Positions 8,358 through 17,397 of a DNA stretch of 64,000 nucleotides are shown piece by piece. The number at the start of each line of letters is the position of its first letter. Within the stretch, counting starts at the first letter, position 1. A model generated the notes under the pieces. The model ran no database searches. It was not told where the DNA came from and worked only from the letters and a program-made list of their open reading frames with translations. A program made the translations under genes and the position numbers. Location of the stretch: contig JACKNM010000002.1 in assembly GCA_024234875.1 (NCBI GenBank), positions 744,001-808,000 on the forward strand. The letters run 5' to 3'. The stretch comes from Ectothiorhodospiraceae bacterium (GTDB lineage: Bacteria > Pseudomonadota > Gammaproteobacteria > HK1).

Positions 8358-9980
8358 GTGAACTCTCGATCACCAGAGCCTCCATTGGTCGCCACCACCG
8401 ACAGCCAGCAAGGCGACACCACGACGGTTGAGGTCCCGGCGGCCAGCGCGGGCGGCACCGCAGCGCCACCCGACCCCGCCGGGCGCCTGCGCTGGCAGCT
8501 CGCCTACTACCTTCTCGCGGCGTTCGACTGCGCCACCGTGCTGCTGTGCCTGTGGCTCACTCATCAGCTCCTCGACATCCAGGCCGACTCGGTCCAGGTC
8601 AACCAGGCCTGGACCACGCGCTTGCGCGGCTATCTGGAGCTCTCTGACCTGGCCTCCGCCGTCAACGCCCCTGGCAACCGGGTCTTCGAGACCCACGACG
8701 TCGAGTCCGCGACCGCCGAGCTGACCGACGCCCTGCGCAGGATGACGGGGCGGATCGATGCCGCCCGGCTCGAGATCGAGGACGCGGTCCCCGATGCGCT
8801 GAAACCGAATCTGGTTCGCGACCTGGACAACCTCGAGCGTGACGTGGCATCGATGGTCGCCTCGGCGAGGGCGCTGCTCGAGCGGTTCGAGGCCGGGGAC
8901 CGCGCCGGCGCGGGGCTCGAGATGGCGCGGATGGACAACCGCTACTACGCGGTGACCCGGGACATCGCGACGCTGATGTGGCGGATCGGGGACATCCAGC
9001 AGGCGCTGCTCGTCGGGCAGGCCGAGGACGCCCGGCGTCTGGGTCGGTGGGAGCCGGTGATCGGGGTGATGGTCCTGGTCACGCTGATCGGCGCCTCGCT
9101 CTACGGCCGGCGCCTCGCCAGCCGAATCCGCGAGGACCACGAGGTCTTGCAGGCGGCACGCCGGGCAGCGGAGGCGGCGCACCAGTCGAAGACGAGCTTC
9201 CTCGCCAACATCGGCCACGAGATGCGGACCCCGCTGAACGGGGTGATCGGCATCGCCAGCCTGCTCGCGGAGACCGCGGTCGACGCCCGCCAACGCCGCC
9301 TGGTGGCGATGATCCAGCACTCCGGCGAGCAGCTCCTGCACCTCGTCGACGACGTGCTCGACAAGGCGCAGATCGACGCCGGAGGGCTCGCGCTCGACGC
9401 CGTCGAGTTCGACCTCGGCGAGCTGCTGCACGAGGCCTGCGTGCCGCTCGCCTCGCGCGCACGGGACAAGGGCCTCAGCCTCGACCTGCTGGTCCGCCCG
9501 GAGGTCGCCAGGCCGGCGCTCGGCGACGCGGCGCGCCTGCGCCAGGTCATCGCCAACCTGGTCGGGAACGCCATCAAGTTCACCGAGCACGGCGGGGTGA
9601 CGGTGCGAGCGCGCGACGGCAGCGCCGCCGGTCGGGTCGTCATCGAGGTGCGCGATACGGGGATCGGCATGAACGCCAGCGTCCTCGACCGCATCTTCGA
9701 CGCCTTCGTCCAGGGCGACGGCTCGTCGAGCCGGCGATTCGGCGGCTCGGGCCTGGGCCTCACCATATCGCGCGATCTGGTCGAGCTGATGGGTGGGCGC
9801 CTGGAGGTTCAGTCCTGGCCGGGGCGGGGATCCATCTTCTCGTTCGAGATCCCGCTACCGATGCCGGTGGTGGACGACGCGAGCGAGGGCGGTGGGACGG
9901 CCAGCGCGTCGTCGACGGCGACGCGCGAGGCCGACGTCGAGACACCGGGAGCGGCGGGGCCGCGCGCGGCGGCGGGCTGA
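8358..9980 (+). CDS. Membrane sensor histidine kinase
   Basis: About 540 residues. TM1 lies near residues 48-72 and TM2 near 231-252, enclosing a ~155-residue helical periplasmic sensor (four-helix-bundle type by composition). HisKA follows with FLANIGHEMRTPLNGVIG (His287), then HATPase with N box NLVGNAIKF and GSGLGLTISRDLVELMGG. No receiver is attached. The start is uncertain: GTG at 8358 and TTG at 8385 are both in frame and neither has a strong ribosome binding site. It is followed 76 bases later by a sensor-only membrane protein, which suggests a paired sensory system; the cognate regulator is not in the window. Confidence 0.87.
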   Translation: MNSRSPEPPLVATTDSQQGDTTTVEVPAASAGGTAAPPDPAGRLRWQLAYYLLAAFDCATVLLCLWLTHQLLDIQADSVQVNQAWTTRLRGYLELSDLASAVNAPGNRVFETHDVESATAELTDALRRMTGRIDAARLEIEDAVPDALKPNLVRDLDNLERDVASMVASARALLERFEAGDRAGAGLEMARMDNRYYAVTRDIATLMWRIGDIQQALLVGQAEDARRLGRWEPVIGVMVLVTLIGASLYGRRLASRIREDHEVLQAARRAAEAAHQSKTSFLANIGHEMRTPLNGVIGIASLLAETAVDARQRRLVAMIQHSGEQLLHLVDDVLDKAQIDAGGLALDAVEFDLGELLHEACVPLASRARDKGLSLDLLVRPEVARPALGDAARLRQVIANLVGNAIKFTEHGGVTVRARDGSAAGRVVIEVRDTGIGMNASVLDRIFDAFVQGDGSSSRRFGGSGLGLTISRDLVELMGGRLEVQSWPGRGSIFSFEIPLPMPVVDDASEGGGTASASSTATREADVETPGAAGPRAAAG

Positions 9981-10056
9981 GACCGGGCGGCGACACCAGA
10001 GCGCACCCCATGACCGCGACGCTCGAGGCGTCGGTTGGCAACCCGGGAGGGGGAAA

Positions 10057-10911
10057 ATGGCACGATTGCTCACCTGGCTCGGAGCGAGCCGCCACGACTT
10101 CCGACTGTTGCGCTTCTATTCCCTCGCCAGCCTGGTCGGCATCGTGGTGGTGGTGGCGTTCCTGAGCGCGTACCAGTACCGGGCCGCGGTCGGGCGCATG
10201 GTCGAGCACGAGACCCGCTCGAGTCTCGCCCTCGCCAACGTCTTCGCCAACACGCTGTGGCAGCGCTACGAGGCGCATGTGCGTCAGGCGGGGGCGCTGA
10301 GTCCCGAGGCGCTGCGCCTGGCGAGCGCGACCGCCGCCCTGCGGCGCGACGTCGTCGGGCTGATGCGGAGCACCAACGTGGTCAAGGTCAAGCTCTACGA
10401 CCTCGAGGGAAGAACCGTGTTCTCGACCGATCCGGCGCAGATCGGCGAGAGCCGTCGCGACAGCCCGGGCTTCCTCGGCGCGCTCGCCGGCGAGCCGCGG
10501 AGCGAGCTCACCTTCCGGCGATCGTTCTCCGCCTTCGAGCAGGTCATCGTCAACCGCAATCTACTCTCGCCCTACATCCCGGTGCGCGCGGTCCAGGGGG
10601 GGCCGGTGGTCGCGGTGCTCGAGGTGTACAGCGACGTCACCGATTTCGTCGACCAGATCGACCGCACCCAGTGGACGGTCGTCGGCAGCACCCTCGCCGC
10701 CCTGGTGGTGCTCTACGGCTTCCTCTGGCTCATCGTCCGGCGTGCGCAGGAGATGCTGTCGGCTCAGCAAGGAGAGCTCGCGCTGCGTCTGCAGCAGCTC
10801 GACCAGTCGAACCGGCTGCTCGCCCGCGCCAACGCCTTCCTCGAGGCGACGGTCGAGGACCGCGACCGCGAGCTCCGCGAGGCGCTCGCACCGACCGCCG
10901 AGCCGGCCTGA
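10057..10911 (+). CDS. Two-TM sensor-like membrane protein without output domain
   Basis: The 284-residue protein has TM1 (about 20-40), an extracytoplasmic domain of ~165 residues with the Cache-like segment VKVKLYDLEGRTVFSTDPAQIGES, and TM2 (about 208-228), then a ~55-residue coiled coil ending at EALAPTAEPA. No kinase, cyclase or methyl-accepting domain follows. The extracytoplasmic part looks like single Cache domains of kinases and diguanylate cyclases. GGGAGGGGG just before ATG 10057 sets the start. Lying directly after a histidine kinase, it may be an accessory ligand-sensing subunit; that is inference. Confidence 0.8.
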   Translation: MARLLTWLGASRHDFRLLRFYSLASLVGIVVVVAFLSAYQYRAAVGRMVEHETRSSLALANVFANTLWQRYEAHVRQAGALSPEALRLASATAALRRDVVGLMRSTNVVKVKLYDLEGRTVFSTDPAQIGESRRDSPGFLGALAGEPRSELTFRRSFSAFEQVIVNRNLLSPYIPVRAVQGGPVVAVLEVYSDVTDFVDQIDRTQWTVVGSTLAALVVLYGFLWLIVRRAQEMLSAQQGELALRLQQLDQSNRLLARANAFLEATVEDRDRELREALAPTAEPA

Positions 10912-10940
10912 GATGCACGACCCGCCACGACAGCAGTAGG

Positions 10941-11297
10941 ATGCCGCCCCTGGAACACCGACAGGGGTCGACCTTGGCGCGACGCACCACCGCTGGTTCC
11001 ACCTCCAGCGCCTCCGGCCCGGCCGGCGGCGTGGGGCGTCCCGGAGCGGCCGACGACGGGCTCGTCGCGCTGACGCTCGCCCTGCTGCGCGCCCTCGCCT
11101 ATCGAGTCAAGGGCATTCTCCCGGAGCGCTACGCCAATCCGGGGATGACGTTCTGCGGGCTGGTGGTTCTGTTCACGCCGTTGCTGCTCTGGGTCGCCTG
11201 GTCGCGAATCGGTTATTTCGCGGTCATGGGCATCGCGCTCGCGGCGCTGATCGGATTCATGGTGCTCGCCTGGCTCGGGCCGGGCGATCACCTCTGA
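10941..11297 (+). CDS. Small inner-membrane protein, 118 residues
   Basis: The C-terminal half has two hydrophobic helices, GMTFCGLVVLFTPLLLWVAW and YFAVMGIALAALIGFMVLAWL, preceded by a Ser/Gly/Ala-rich, probably disordered N terminus and LLRALAYRVKGILPERYANP. An alternative TTG start at 10974 has AGGGG eight bases upstream and would remove the first 11 residues. No family is recognised. It follows the sensor-like protein by 29 bases and is probably in the same transcript. Confidence 0.6.
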   Translation: MPPLEHRQGSTLARRTTAGSTSSASGPAGGVGRPGAADDGLVALTLALLRALAYRVKGILPERYANPGMTFCGLVVLFTPLLLWVAWSRIGYFAVMGIALAALIGFMVLAWLGPGDHL

Positions 11298-11359
11298 TCG
11301 GTCGACGCGGCGACGCCGCGCGCGCACACTCGTCGGCAGTCCAGGGGGAGCCTCTCGCC

Positions 11360-12130
11360 ATGCAAGCCCGCTTCGAAGGTCGTACCGCGATCGTCACCGG
11401 CGCCGCCTCGGGAATCGGCCTCGCCACCGCCGCGCGCCTGCGCGCGGAGGGCGCCCAGGTGCTCGGCGTCGACCTCAATCGCGAAGGGCTCGCCGCCGCG
11501 GCCGAGGCCATCCCCGGGCTCGCCGTGCTCGAGGCCGACGTCAGCGCCACCACCGCACCGGCAGCCATCGTGGCAGCCTGCCGCGACGCATTCGGCGTCG
11601 CGCACATCCTGATGAACAACGCCGGGATCGGCGGCTCGCGCCCGCTCGACGAGAGCGAGGACGACGCCATCGACCGCTTCCTCGACGTCAACCTCCGCAG
11701 CGTGCTGCGGCTCTCGCGCGAGGTCCTGCGCGACATGCTCGCCGCGCGCGTCGCGGGGTCGATCGTGCACGTGAGCTCGATCTTCGGGATGCGCGGCTTT
11801 CCGACCAGCTCGGTCTACTCCGCCACCAAGGCGGCGCTGATCGGTCTCACGCAGAACATGGCGGCCGACTACGGACCGCGCGGTATCCGCGTCAACGCGG
11901 TCGCCCCCGGGCTCATCGTCACCGGGATGACGTCGGAGCGCCTGCGCACCAACGCCTGGTTCCGCGACACCATGATCGGCGGCACCCCGCTCGGACGAAG
12001 CGGGCGTCCCGAGGACATCGCCGCAGCGGTCGCGTTCCTGTGCTCCGACGACGCCGCCTTCGTCACCGGCCAGACCCTCGCCGTCGACGGCGGGTGGAGC
12101 ACGACCAAGTTCGCGCCGCCACCCGCCTGA
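11360..12130 (+). CDS. Classical SDR oxidoreductase
   Basis: The 256-residue protein has TGAASGIG cofactor motif at residues 13-20, NNAG near 86-90, the catalytic Ser/Tyr/Lys set (HVSSIFG, YSATKAAL) and the C-terminal DGGWSTTKF. Family reaction: NAD(P)-dependent interconversion of alcohols and ketones. The acidic residue after beta2 (GVDLNREG) favours NAD(H). Substrate unknown. GGGGGAG precedes ATG 11360. It is convergent with the dipeptide-type ABC operon, whose last stop is only five bases away at 12135. Confidence 0.92.
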   Translation: MQARFEGRTAIVTGAASGIGLATAARLRAEGAQVLGVDLNREGLAAAAEAIPGLAVLEADVSATTAPAAIVAACRDAFGVAHILMNNAGIGGSRPLDESEDDAIDRFLDVNLRSVLRLSREVLRDMLAARVAGSIVHVSSIFGMRGFPTSSVYSATKAALIGLTQNMAADYGPRGIRVNAVAPGLIVTGMTSERLRTNAWFRDTMIGGTPLGRSGRPEDIAAAVAFLCSDDAAFVTGQTLAVDGGWSTTKFAPPPA

Positions 12131-12134
12131 CGCG

Positions 12135-13802
12135 TCAGGGCCGCGCCGCGGGCGCGTCGGTGGCTCCACCGACACCGGAGGCACGCTCGCTCAGGAGCCG
12201 GTCGAGCCAGTCGGGGTCCATCTCCGGCACCGACGACAGCAGCAGCTCGGTGTAGGGGTCGTGCGGCGGCCTGAACATCGCACTCTTCGGCCCCTGCTCG
12301 ACCACCCGCCCCTCCTTCATCACCACCACCTCGTCGGCGATGGCGCGGACCGTCGCGAGATCGTGGGTGATGAACATGTACGCCAGATCGAGCTCGGTCT
12401 GCAGGCGGTCGAGCAGGCGCAGGATGCCCTCGGCGACGAGCTGGTCGAGCGCGGACGTGACCTCGTCGCAGATCACCAGGCGCGGCTCGGCGGCCAGCGC
12501 CCGCGCGATGCCGATGCGCTGCTTCTGCCCGCCCGAGAGCTCCGACGGTAGCCGGTCGATGAACTCGTCCGGCTCCAGCTCGATGAGGGCGAGCAGGTCG
12601 CGAACTCGCGCCTCCAGCGCGCGGCCGCGAAGACCCAGATAGAACGCCATCGGACGGCCGACGATCTCCCGGATTCGGTGCTTCGGATTCAGCGCCGTGT
12701 CGGCCATCTGATAGATCATCTGGATCTCGCGCAACTGAGTCCTGGCGCGCCGGCGGTAATCGGGCGGGAGCGCGACCCCATCGAGCAGCACCTCGCCGGC
12801 GCTCGGGGGCAGCAAACCGGTAATCACCCGCGCCGCGGTCGACTTGCCCGACCCGGACTCCCCGACCACCGCCACCGTGCGTCCTCGGTGCACCCTGAAG
12901 CCGACGTCGTGCAGCACGTCGAGCGACCCGTAGCCGGCGGTCACCCCGCGCATCTCGACCACCGGAGTCTCCGCGTCCGGCGGTGGCGGTCGCTCGTCGC
13001 GTTGGTAGCTTCGCACTGCCCACAACGACTTGGTGTACGCCTCGCGCGGCGCAGCGAGCATGGTCCGCGTGTCCGCCTCCTCGACCTCCTCCCCGCGCAG
13101 CAGGACCTTGATCCGATCGGCCATCTGCGCGACCACCGCGAGGTCGTGGGTGATGTAGATGGCGGCGGTGCCGAACTGATCGACGATGTCGCGAATCGCC
13201 GACAGCACCTCGATCTGGGTGGTGACGTCGAGCGCGGTGGTCGGCTCGTCGAACACGATGAGATCCGGCCGGCAGGCCATCGCCATCGCGGTCATCGCCC
13301 GCTGGAGCTGCCCACCCGAGACCTGGTGCGGATAACGGAACCCGATCTCGTCGGGGTCCGGGAGCTGCATTCGACGGTAGAGATCGACGGCGTCGTGCTC
13401 CGCCTCCGCGCGCCCCATCACGCCGTGGATCAAGGGCGCCTCGCAGTACTGGTCGAGCAGCCGGTGCGCAGGGTTGAAGCTCGCGGCGGCCGACTGCGCC
13501 ACATAGGCGATTCGCTTGCCGCGCAGCCCGCGCCGGACGCTGCGCGACGCGGCGCGCAGATCGATACCGTCGAACTCGATGCTGCCACCGCTGATCCGGC
13601 AGCCATCGCGGGCGAAACCCATCGCCGCCAGCCCGACCGTCGACTTGCCGGCCCCCGATTCACCGATGAGACCGAGAACCTCGCCGCGATGCAACGTGAG
13701 GTCGACGCCGCACACGATCTCGTGCCAGCTCTCCTCGGCACGTCCCTCGATGCGGAGCCCGCGGATGACGAGCAGGGGCGCAACAGCCTCGGTGGTCATC
13801 AC
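12135..13802 (-). CDS. Fused double ATPase of a dipeptide/oligopeptide-type ABC importer (DppD-DppF-like)
   Basis: 555 residues with two complete nucleotide-binding domains. First: Walker A GESGAGKST (about 48-56), signature VSGGQLQRAM, Walker B DLIVFDEPTTALD. Second: Walker A GESGSGKST (about 310), signature LSGGQKQRIG, then DEVTSALDQL. This is the OppD/OppF pair fused in one chain, as in other nickel/peptide/glutathione-type importers. It is the last gene of an operon with SBP (15817-17397), permeases (14745-15689, 13804-14739); its ATG is two bases from the upstream permease stop. In the second domain the Walker B proline (DEPT) is replaced by valine (DEVT), a mild departure. Confidence 0.93.
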   Translation of the reverse strand: MMTTEAVAPLLVIRGLRIEGRAEESWHEIVCGVDLTLHRGEVLGLIGESGAGKSTVGLAAMGFARDGCRISGGSIEFDGIDLRAASRSVRRGLRGKRIAYVAQSAAASFNPAHRLLDQYCEAPLIHGVMGRAEAEHDAVDLYRRMQLPDPDEIGFRYPHQVSGGQLQRAMTAMAMACRPDLIVFDEPTTALDVTTQIEVLSAIRDIVDQFGTAAIYITHDLAVVAQMADRIKVLLRGEEVEEADTRTMLAAPREAYTKSLWAVRSYQRDERPPPPDAETPVVEMRGVTAGYGSLDVLHDVGFRVHRGRTVAVVGESGSGKSTAARVITGLLPPSAGEVLLDGVALPPDYRRRARTQLREIQMIYQMADTALNPKHRIREIVGRPMAFYLGLRGRALEARVRDLLALIELEPDEFIDRLPSELSGGQKQRIGIARALAAEPRLVICDEVTSALDQLVAEGILRLLDRLQTELDLAYMFITHDLATVRAIADEVVVMKEGRVVEQGPKSAMFRPPHDPYTELLLSSVPEMDPDWLDRLLSERASGVGGATDAPAARP

Positions 13803-13803
13803 A

Positions 13804-14739
13804 TCACTCCTTCAGCCCACTCGCGCGGTGCAGCATCCAGTCGACGACGAAGTTCACCGCGACCGTGAGCAAGGCGATCGCGCCGGCGGGCAATAGCGGC
13901 GTGATGTCGCCGAAGGTGATGAGGGTCGCGTTGTCGCGCACCATCGATCCCCAGTCCGCGGTCGGTGGCTGGATACCGAGCCCGAGGAAGGAGAGCGCGG
14001 AGATGGCGAGGAAGACGAAACAGAAGCGCAACCCGAACTCCGCCACCAGCGGCGCCGAGGCGTTGGGCAGGATCTCACGCAAGATCAGTCGGCCCAGGCC
14101 CTCGCCGCGCAGCCGCGCGGCCTCGATGTAGTCCATGACCACGACGTTCATCGCCACCGCGCGCGCGAGGCGGAACACCCGCGTGGAGTCGATGAGCGCG
14201 ATGACCAGGATCATGTTCGGGATCGACGTGCCGAGAATCGTGAGCAGCAGGAGCGCGAAGATGAGCGCCGGGATTGCCATCAGCACGTCGACCGCCCGAC
14301 TCAGCACCTGGTCCAGCCAGCCGCCGACCGTCGCCGCCAGTAATCCGAGCACCGAGCCGACCACGAACGCGACGGTGGTGGTGGCGAAGGCGATGCCCAC
14401 CGTGTTGCGGGCGCCGTAGATCAGGCGGCTCAGCATGTCGCGGCCGAGGTTGTCGGTGCCGAGCAGGTGCACCTCGTCCCACGGCAGGTACTCCCCGCCG
14501 ACCACCTCGCGCTCACCGAACGGCGCGAGCACTGGCGCGAGCAGCGCCACCACGACGTAGGCGAGGATCACCACCAGACCGAAGCTCGCGGTGAGCGGCG
14601 CGGTGCGAAGGACCCGCGCCACCGCGTGGGGCGCGAGCGCCAGCGCGCCGGCACGGAACGACCACGCCACCACGGCCGCGCCGGCCGCGAAGGCGAGCAG
14701 CGCCGCGATGGCTTGCCAGACGGTGATCGGTGATTCCAT
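13804..14739 (-). CDS. ABC importer permease, DppC/OppC type
   Basis: 311 residues with six predicted membrane helices plus an N-terminal one, the OppC_N-like segment (LRTAPLTASFGLVVILAYVVVALLAPVLAPF) and the EAA loop AARLRGEGLGRLILREILPNASAPL. It pairs with the DppB-type permease encoded five bases upstream to form the membrane channel for peptides or related solutes. The extended N terminus before the first conserved helix is slightly longer than usual. Confidence 0.93.
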   Translation of the reverse strand: MESPITVWQAIAALLAFAAGAAVVAWSFRAGALALAPHAVARVLRTAPLTASFGLVVILAYVVVALLAPVLAPFGEREVVGGEYLPWDEVHLLGTDNLGRDMLSRLIYGARNTVGIAFATTTVAFVVGSVLGLLAATVGGWLDQVLSRAVDVLMAIPALIFALLLLTILGTSIPNMILVIALIDSTRVFRLARAVAMNVVVMDYIEAARLRGEGLGRLILREILPNASAPLVAEFGLRFCFVFLAISALSFLGLGIQPPTADWGSMVRDNATLITFGDITPLLPAGAIALLTVAVNFVVDWMLHRASGLKE

Positions 14740-14744
14740 GACGG

Positions 14745-15689
14745 CTATCGCCTGTGCACGAGTCGTGGGTTCGACAGCGTCGAGAGCACGTCGGCCACGA
14801 GGTTCAGGAGCACGTAGGCGCAGGCGAAGATGAGGGCCGCCGCCTGCACCACGGTGACGTCGCGCTTCGAGACCGAGTCGACCATGAGCTGACCGAGCCC
14901 GGGATAGACGAACACCACCTCGACCACCACCACGCCGGTGATCAGGTAGGCGAGGTTGAGCGCGATCACGTTGATGATCGGCGCGAGCGCGTTCGGCAGC
15001 GCGTGGCGCAGCACGATGCGCGCCGGCCCGACACCTTTCAGACGCGCCATCTCGATGTAGGGCGACGCGAGCAGATTGATGATCGCGGCGCGGGTCATCC
15101 GCATCATGTGCGCGGTGACCACCAGCGTGAGGGTCAGCGCGGGCAGGAAGGTGCGGTGTAGCTTGTCGGCCAGATCCGCCCCCGGGGTGACGCGCGCGAT
15201 CGACGGGAACAGACCCGACTGCGCCAGGAAGAAGATGAGGATGTAGGCGACGAAGAACTCCGGAAAGGAGATCGAGCTCAGGGTGAAGACGTTGACCGCG
15301 CGATCGTAGAGCGAGTTGCGATAGAGCGCGGCCAGGATGCCGAGCGCGAGCGACAGCGGCACCGCGATCACCGCGGCGTAGAGCGCGAGAAACAGCGTGT
15401 TCGCGAGTCGCCCCGCGATCAGATCCGCGATCGGGCGACGGTTGGCCAGCGAGTGGCCGAGATCGCCCTGCGCCACGCCACCGAGCCAGTCGAGATAGCG
15501 CAGGTGAGCGGGTCGATCGAGCCCGAGCTCGCGGCGAAACGCCTCGACCGTCTCGGGGGTTGCCGACTGACCGAGGATCTCCTCGGCGATGTCACCCGGA
15601 AGCAGCTCGATGGCGCCGAAGATCAGCACCGAGATGAGGAACAGGGTGAGCACGCCGAGCGCCAGGCGCTGGGCAATCATCTGCAGCAT
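14745..15689 (-). CDS. ABC importer permease, DppB/OppB type
   Basis: 314 residues, starting MLQMIAQRLALGVLTLFLISVLIFGAIELLPGD in abbreviated OppB style, with the typical ELGLDRP motif and the EAA loop MARLKGVGPARIVLRHALPNALAPI. Six membrane helices are visible. Second gene of the importer operon, 127 bases after the SBP gene, a gap that may hold an mRNA processing or attenuation site as often found after binding-protein genes. Confidence 0.94.
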   Translation of the reverse strand: MLQMIAQRLALGVLTLFLISVLIFGAIELLPGDIAEEILGQSATPETVEAFRRELGLDRPAHLRYLDWLGGVAQGDLGHSLANRRPIADLIAGRLANTLFLALYAAVIAVPLSLALGILAALYRNSLYDRAVNVFTLSSISFPEFFVAYILIFFLAQSGLFPSIARVTPGADLADKLHRTFLPALTLTLVVTAHMMRMTRAAIINLLASPYIEMARLKGVGPARIVLRHALPNALAPIINVIALNLAYLITGVVVVEVVFVYPGLGQLMVDSVSKRDVTVVQAAALIFACAYVLLNLVADVLSTLSNPRLVHRR

Positions 15690-15816
15690 GGGTACACCTT
15701 CAGTGCGGTCCCGAGATGCCGGGCGCCACCGCGAGCGACGTCACCGGGCATCTCGACGGACCGGGCCCGAGGTGGGGCAGCGCCCCGACGCCGAGGCGCC
15801 GGGGCGACGCGCGCGA

Positions 15817-17397
15817 TTACGCGAACCACCAGCGCTCGATGGCCCGAAAACCATCGAGCGTCCAGTTCGCGCCCACCTGCTCGGGGTGCGCCACCTTGCT
15901 CGAGAGCCCCATCACGTAGCTCGCGAACATCGGCACGACCACCCCACCCTCGTTGCTGACCAGGGCCTGCATCTCCTCGTACATGGCGCGGCGCCTGGCG
16001 TCGTCGAGCTCCGAGCGTGCCTCGGCGAGCAGCGCGTTGAAGCGCTGGTGGCTCCAGAACGTGTCGTTCCAGGCCGCGCCTTCCGCGTACGCGGTGGTGA
16101 ACATCCAGTCCTCGGTGGGACGCCCGCCCCAGTACACCGCGGACCACGGCTTCTTCATCCACACGTTCGACCAGTAGCCGTCGTTCGGCTCGCGCACGAC
16201 GTTGACGGTGATCCCCGCCACGGCGGCGCGCTCGGAGTACAGCACGGCGGCATCGACGGCGCCGGTGAACGCAGCGTCTGCGGCCGACAACGACACCTCG
16301 AGCTTGTCGAGCCCGGCCTTCTTCAGGTAATGGCGCGCCTTGTCGGGATCGTAGGTCCGCTGCTCGAGCGAGGCGGCGTGGTAGCGGTTGGAGCGACCGA
16401 TCGGATGGTCGTTACCGACCTCGCCGTAGCCGTTCAGGATCTTCTCCACCAGCTCCTCGCGGTCGAGCGCGTACTTCAGTGCCATGCGCACGTTGTTGTC
16501 GTCGAACGGCGCCGCGCGGGTATCCATCGCGAAGGTGTAGTGCTGGGTGCCGGTGGTGGTCACGACCTCCACGTTGCGGGCTCGCTTCAGCAAGTGAACG
16601 GTGTTGAGGTCGACGCGATCGATGGCATCGACCTCACCGGTCACGAGTGCGTTCTGGCGCGCTGCCGGGTCGACGATGGCCAGCATCTCCACCGCGTCGA
16701 AGTGTGCGCGGCCCGACTTCCAGTATTCCGGATTGCGCTTCATGGTCGCGCGGACCCCTGGCTCGTAGGAGTCGACGACGTAGGCGCCGCAACCGTCGCG
16801 ACTGGTCGGATCGATCTTGCCGCCGCTCGACGGCATGACCGGCAGATGGTAGTCGGAGAGCACGAACGGGAAATCGGCGTTACCCGCCTCCAGTGTCACC
16901 ACCACGACCCCGGGCCCGTCGGCGCGCATCTCGGTGATGCCCTTCACGATCGGCTTCGCCGCCGACTTGCTGTCCTCGCCGCGGTGGTAGTTCAGCGACG
17001 CGATGACGTCCTCGGCGGTCACCGCCTTCCCGCTGTGGTACCGGACCCCGGAGCGCAGCTTCAGCGTCCAGGTCCTGGCGTCCTTCGACGCTTCCCAGCT
17101 CTCGGCCAGCTCGCCGACCAGGGAACCATCGGCCGCGATCTCGGTGAGATAGCCGTGGCGCGCGGTGGCGAACACCTGCACGTAGGCGTTGTCCCAGGTG
17201 GCCGGGTCGTAGCTGTCGGAGGTGTTGCCGTGCCCCATCGCCAGGCGGAAGGTTCCGCCACGCTTCGGCGCCGCGTGCGCGACGCGAGCGCCGAGCGGAC
17301 CGACGACCGCCGCCGCCCCGAGCGCGGAGGCGCCCTGGAGCAGCCTTCGCCGGGAGATCCCACCGAGCTGCCCGCTGTGGTTCGTGGTCTTGGTCAT
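15817..17397 (-). CDS. Extracellular solute-binding protein family 5 (dipeptide/nickel type), Tat-exported
   Basis: 526 residues. The N terminus ISRRRLLQGASALGAAAVVGPLGARVAHA is a twin-arginine signal with AHA cleavage at about residue 43. The mature part has family 5 landmarks: GGTFRLAMG, WEASKDARTWTLKLRSGVRYHSGKAVTAEDV, and a C-terminal YEEMQALVSNEGGVVVPMFASYVMG. These proteins capture peptides, opines, nickel chelates or glutathione; ligand not predictable. First gene of the operon with two permeases and a fused ATPase. Confidence 0.94.
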   Translation of the reverse strand: MTKTTNHSGQLGGISRRRLLQGASALGAAAVVGPLGARVAHAAPKRGGTFRLAMGHGNTSDSYDPATWDNAYVQVFATARHGYLTEIAADGSLVGELAESWEASKDARTWTLKLRSGVRYHSGKAVTAEDVIASLNYHRGEDSKSAAKPIVKGITEMRADGPGVVVVTLEAGNADFPFVLSDYHLPVMPSSGGKIDPTSRDGCGAYVVDSYEPGVRATMKRNPEYWKSGRAHFDAVEMLAIVDPAARQNALVTGEVDAIDRVDLNTVHLLKRARNVEVVTTTGTQHYTFAMDTRAAPFDDNNVRMALKYALDREELVEKILNGYGEVGNDHPIGRSNRYHAASLEQRTYDPDKARHYLKKAGLDKLEVSLSAADAAFTGAVDAAVLYSERAAVAGITVNVVREPNDGYWSNVWMKKPWSAVYWGGRPTEDWMFTTAYAEGAAWNDTFWSHQRFNALLAEARSELDDARRRAMYEEMQALVSNEGGVVVPMFASYVMGLSSKVAHPEQVGANWTLDGFRAIERWWFA

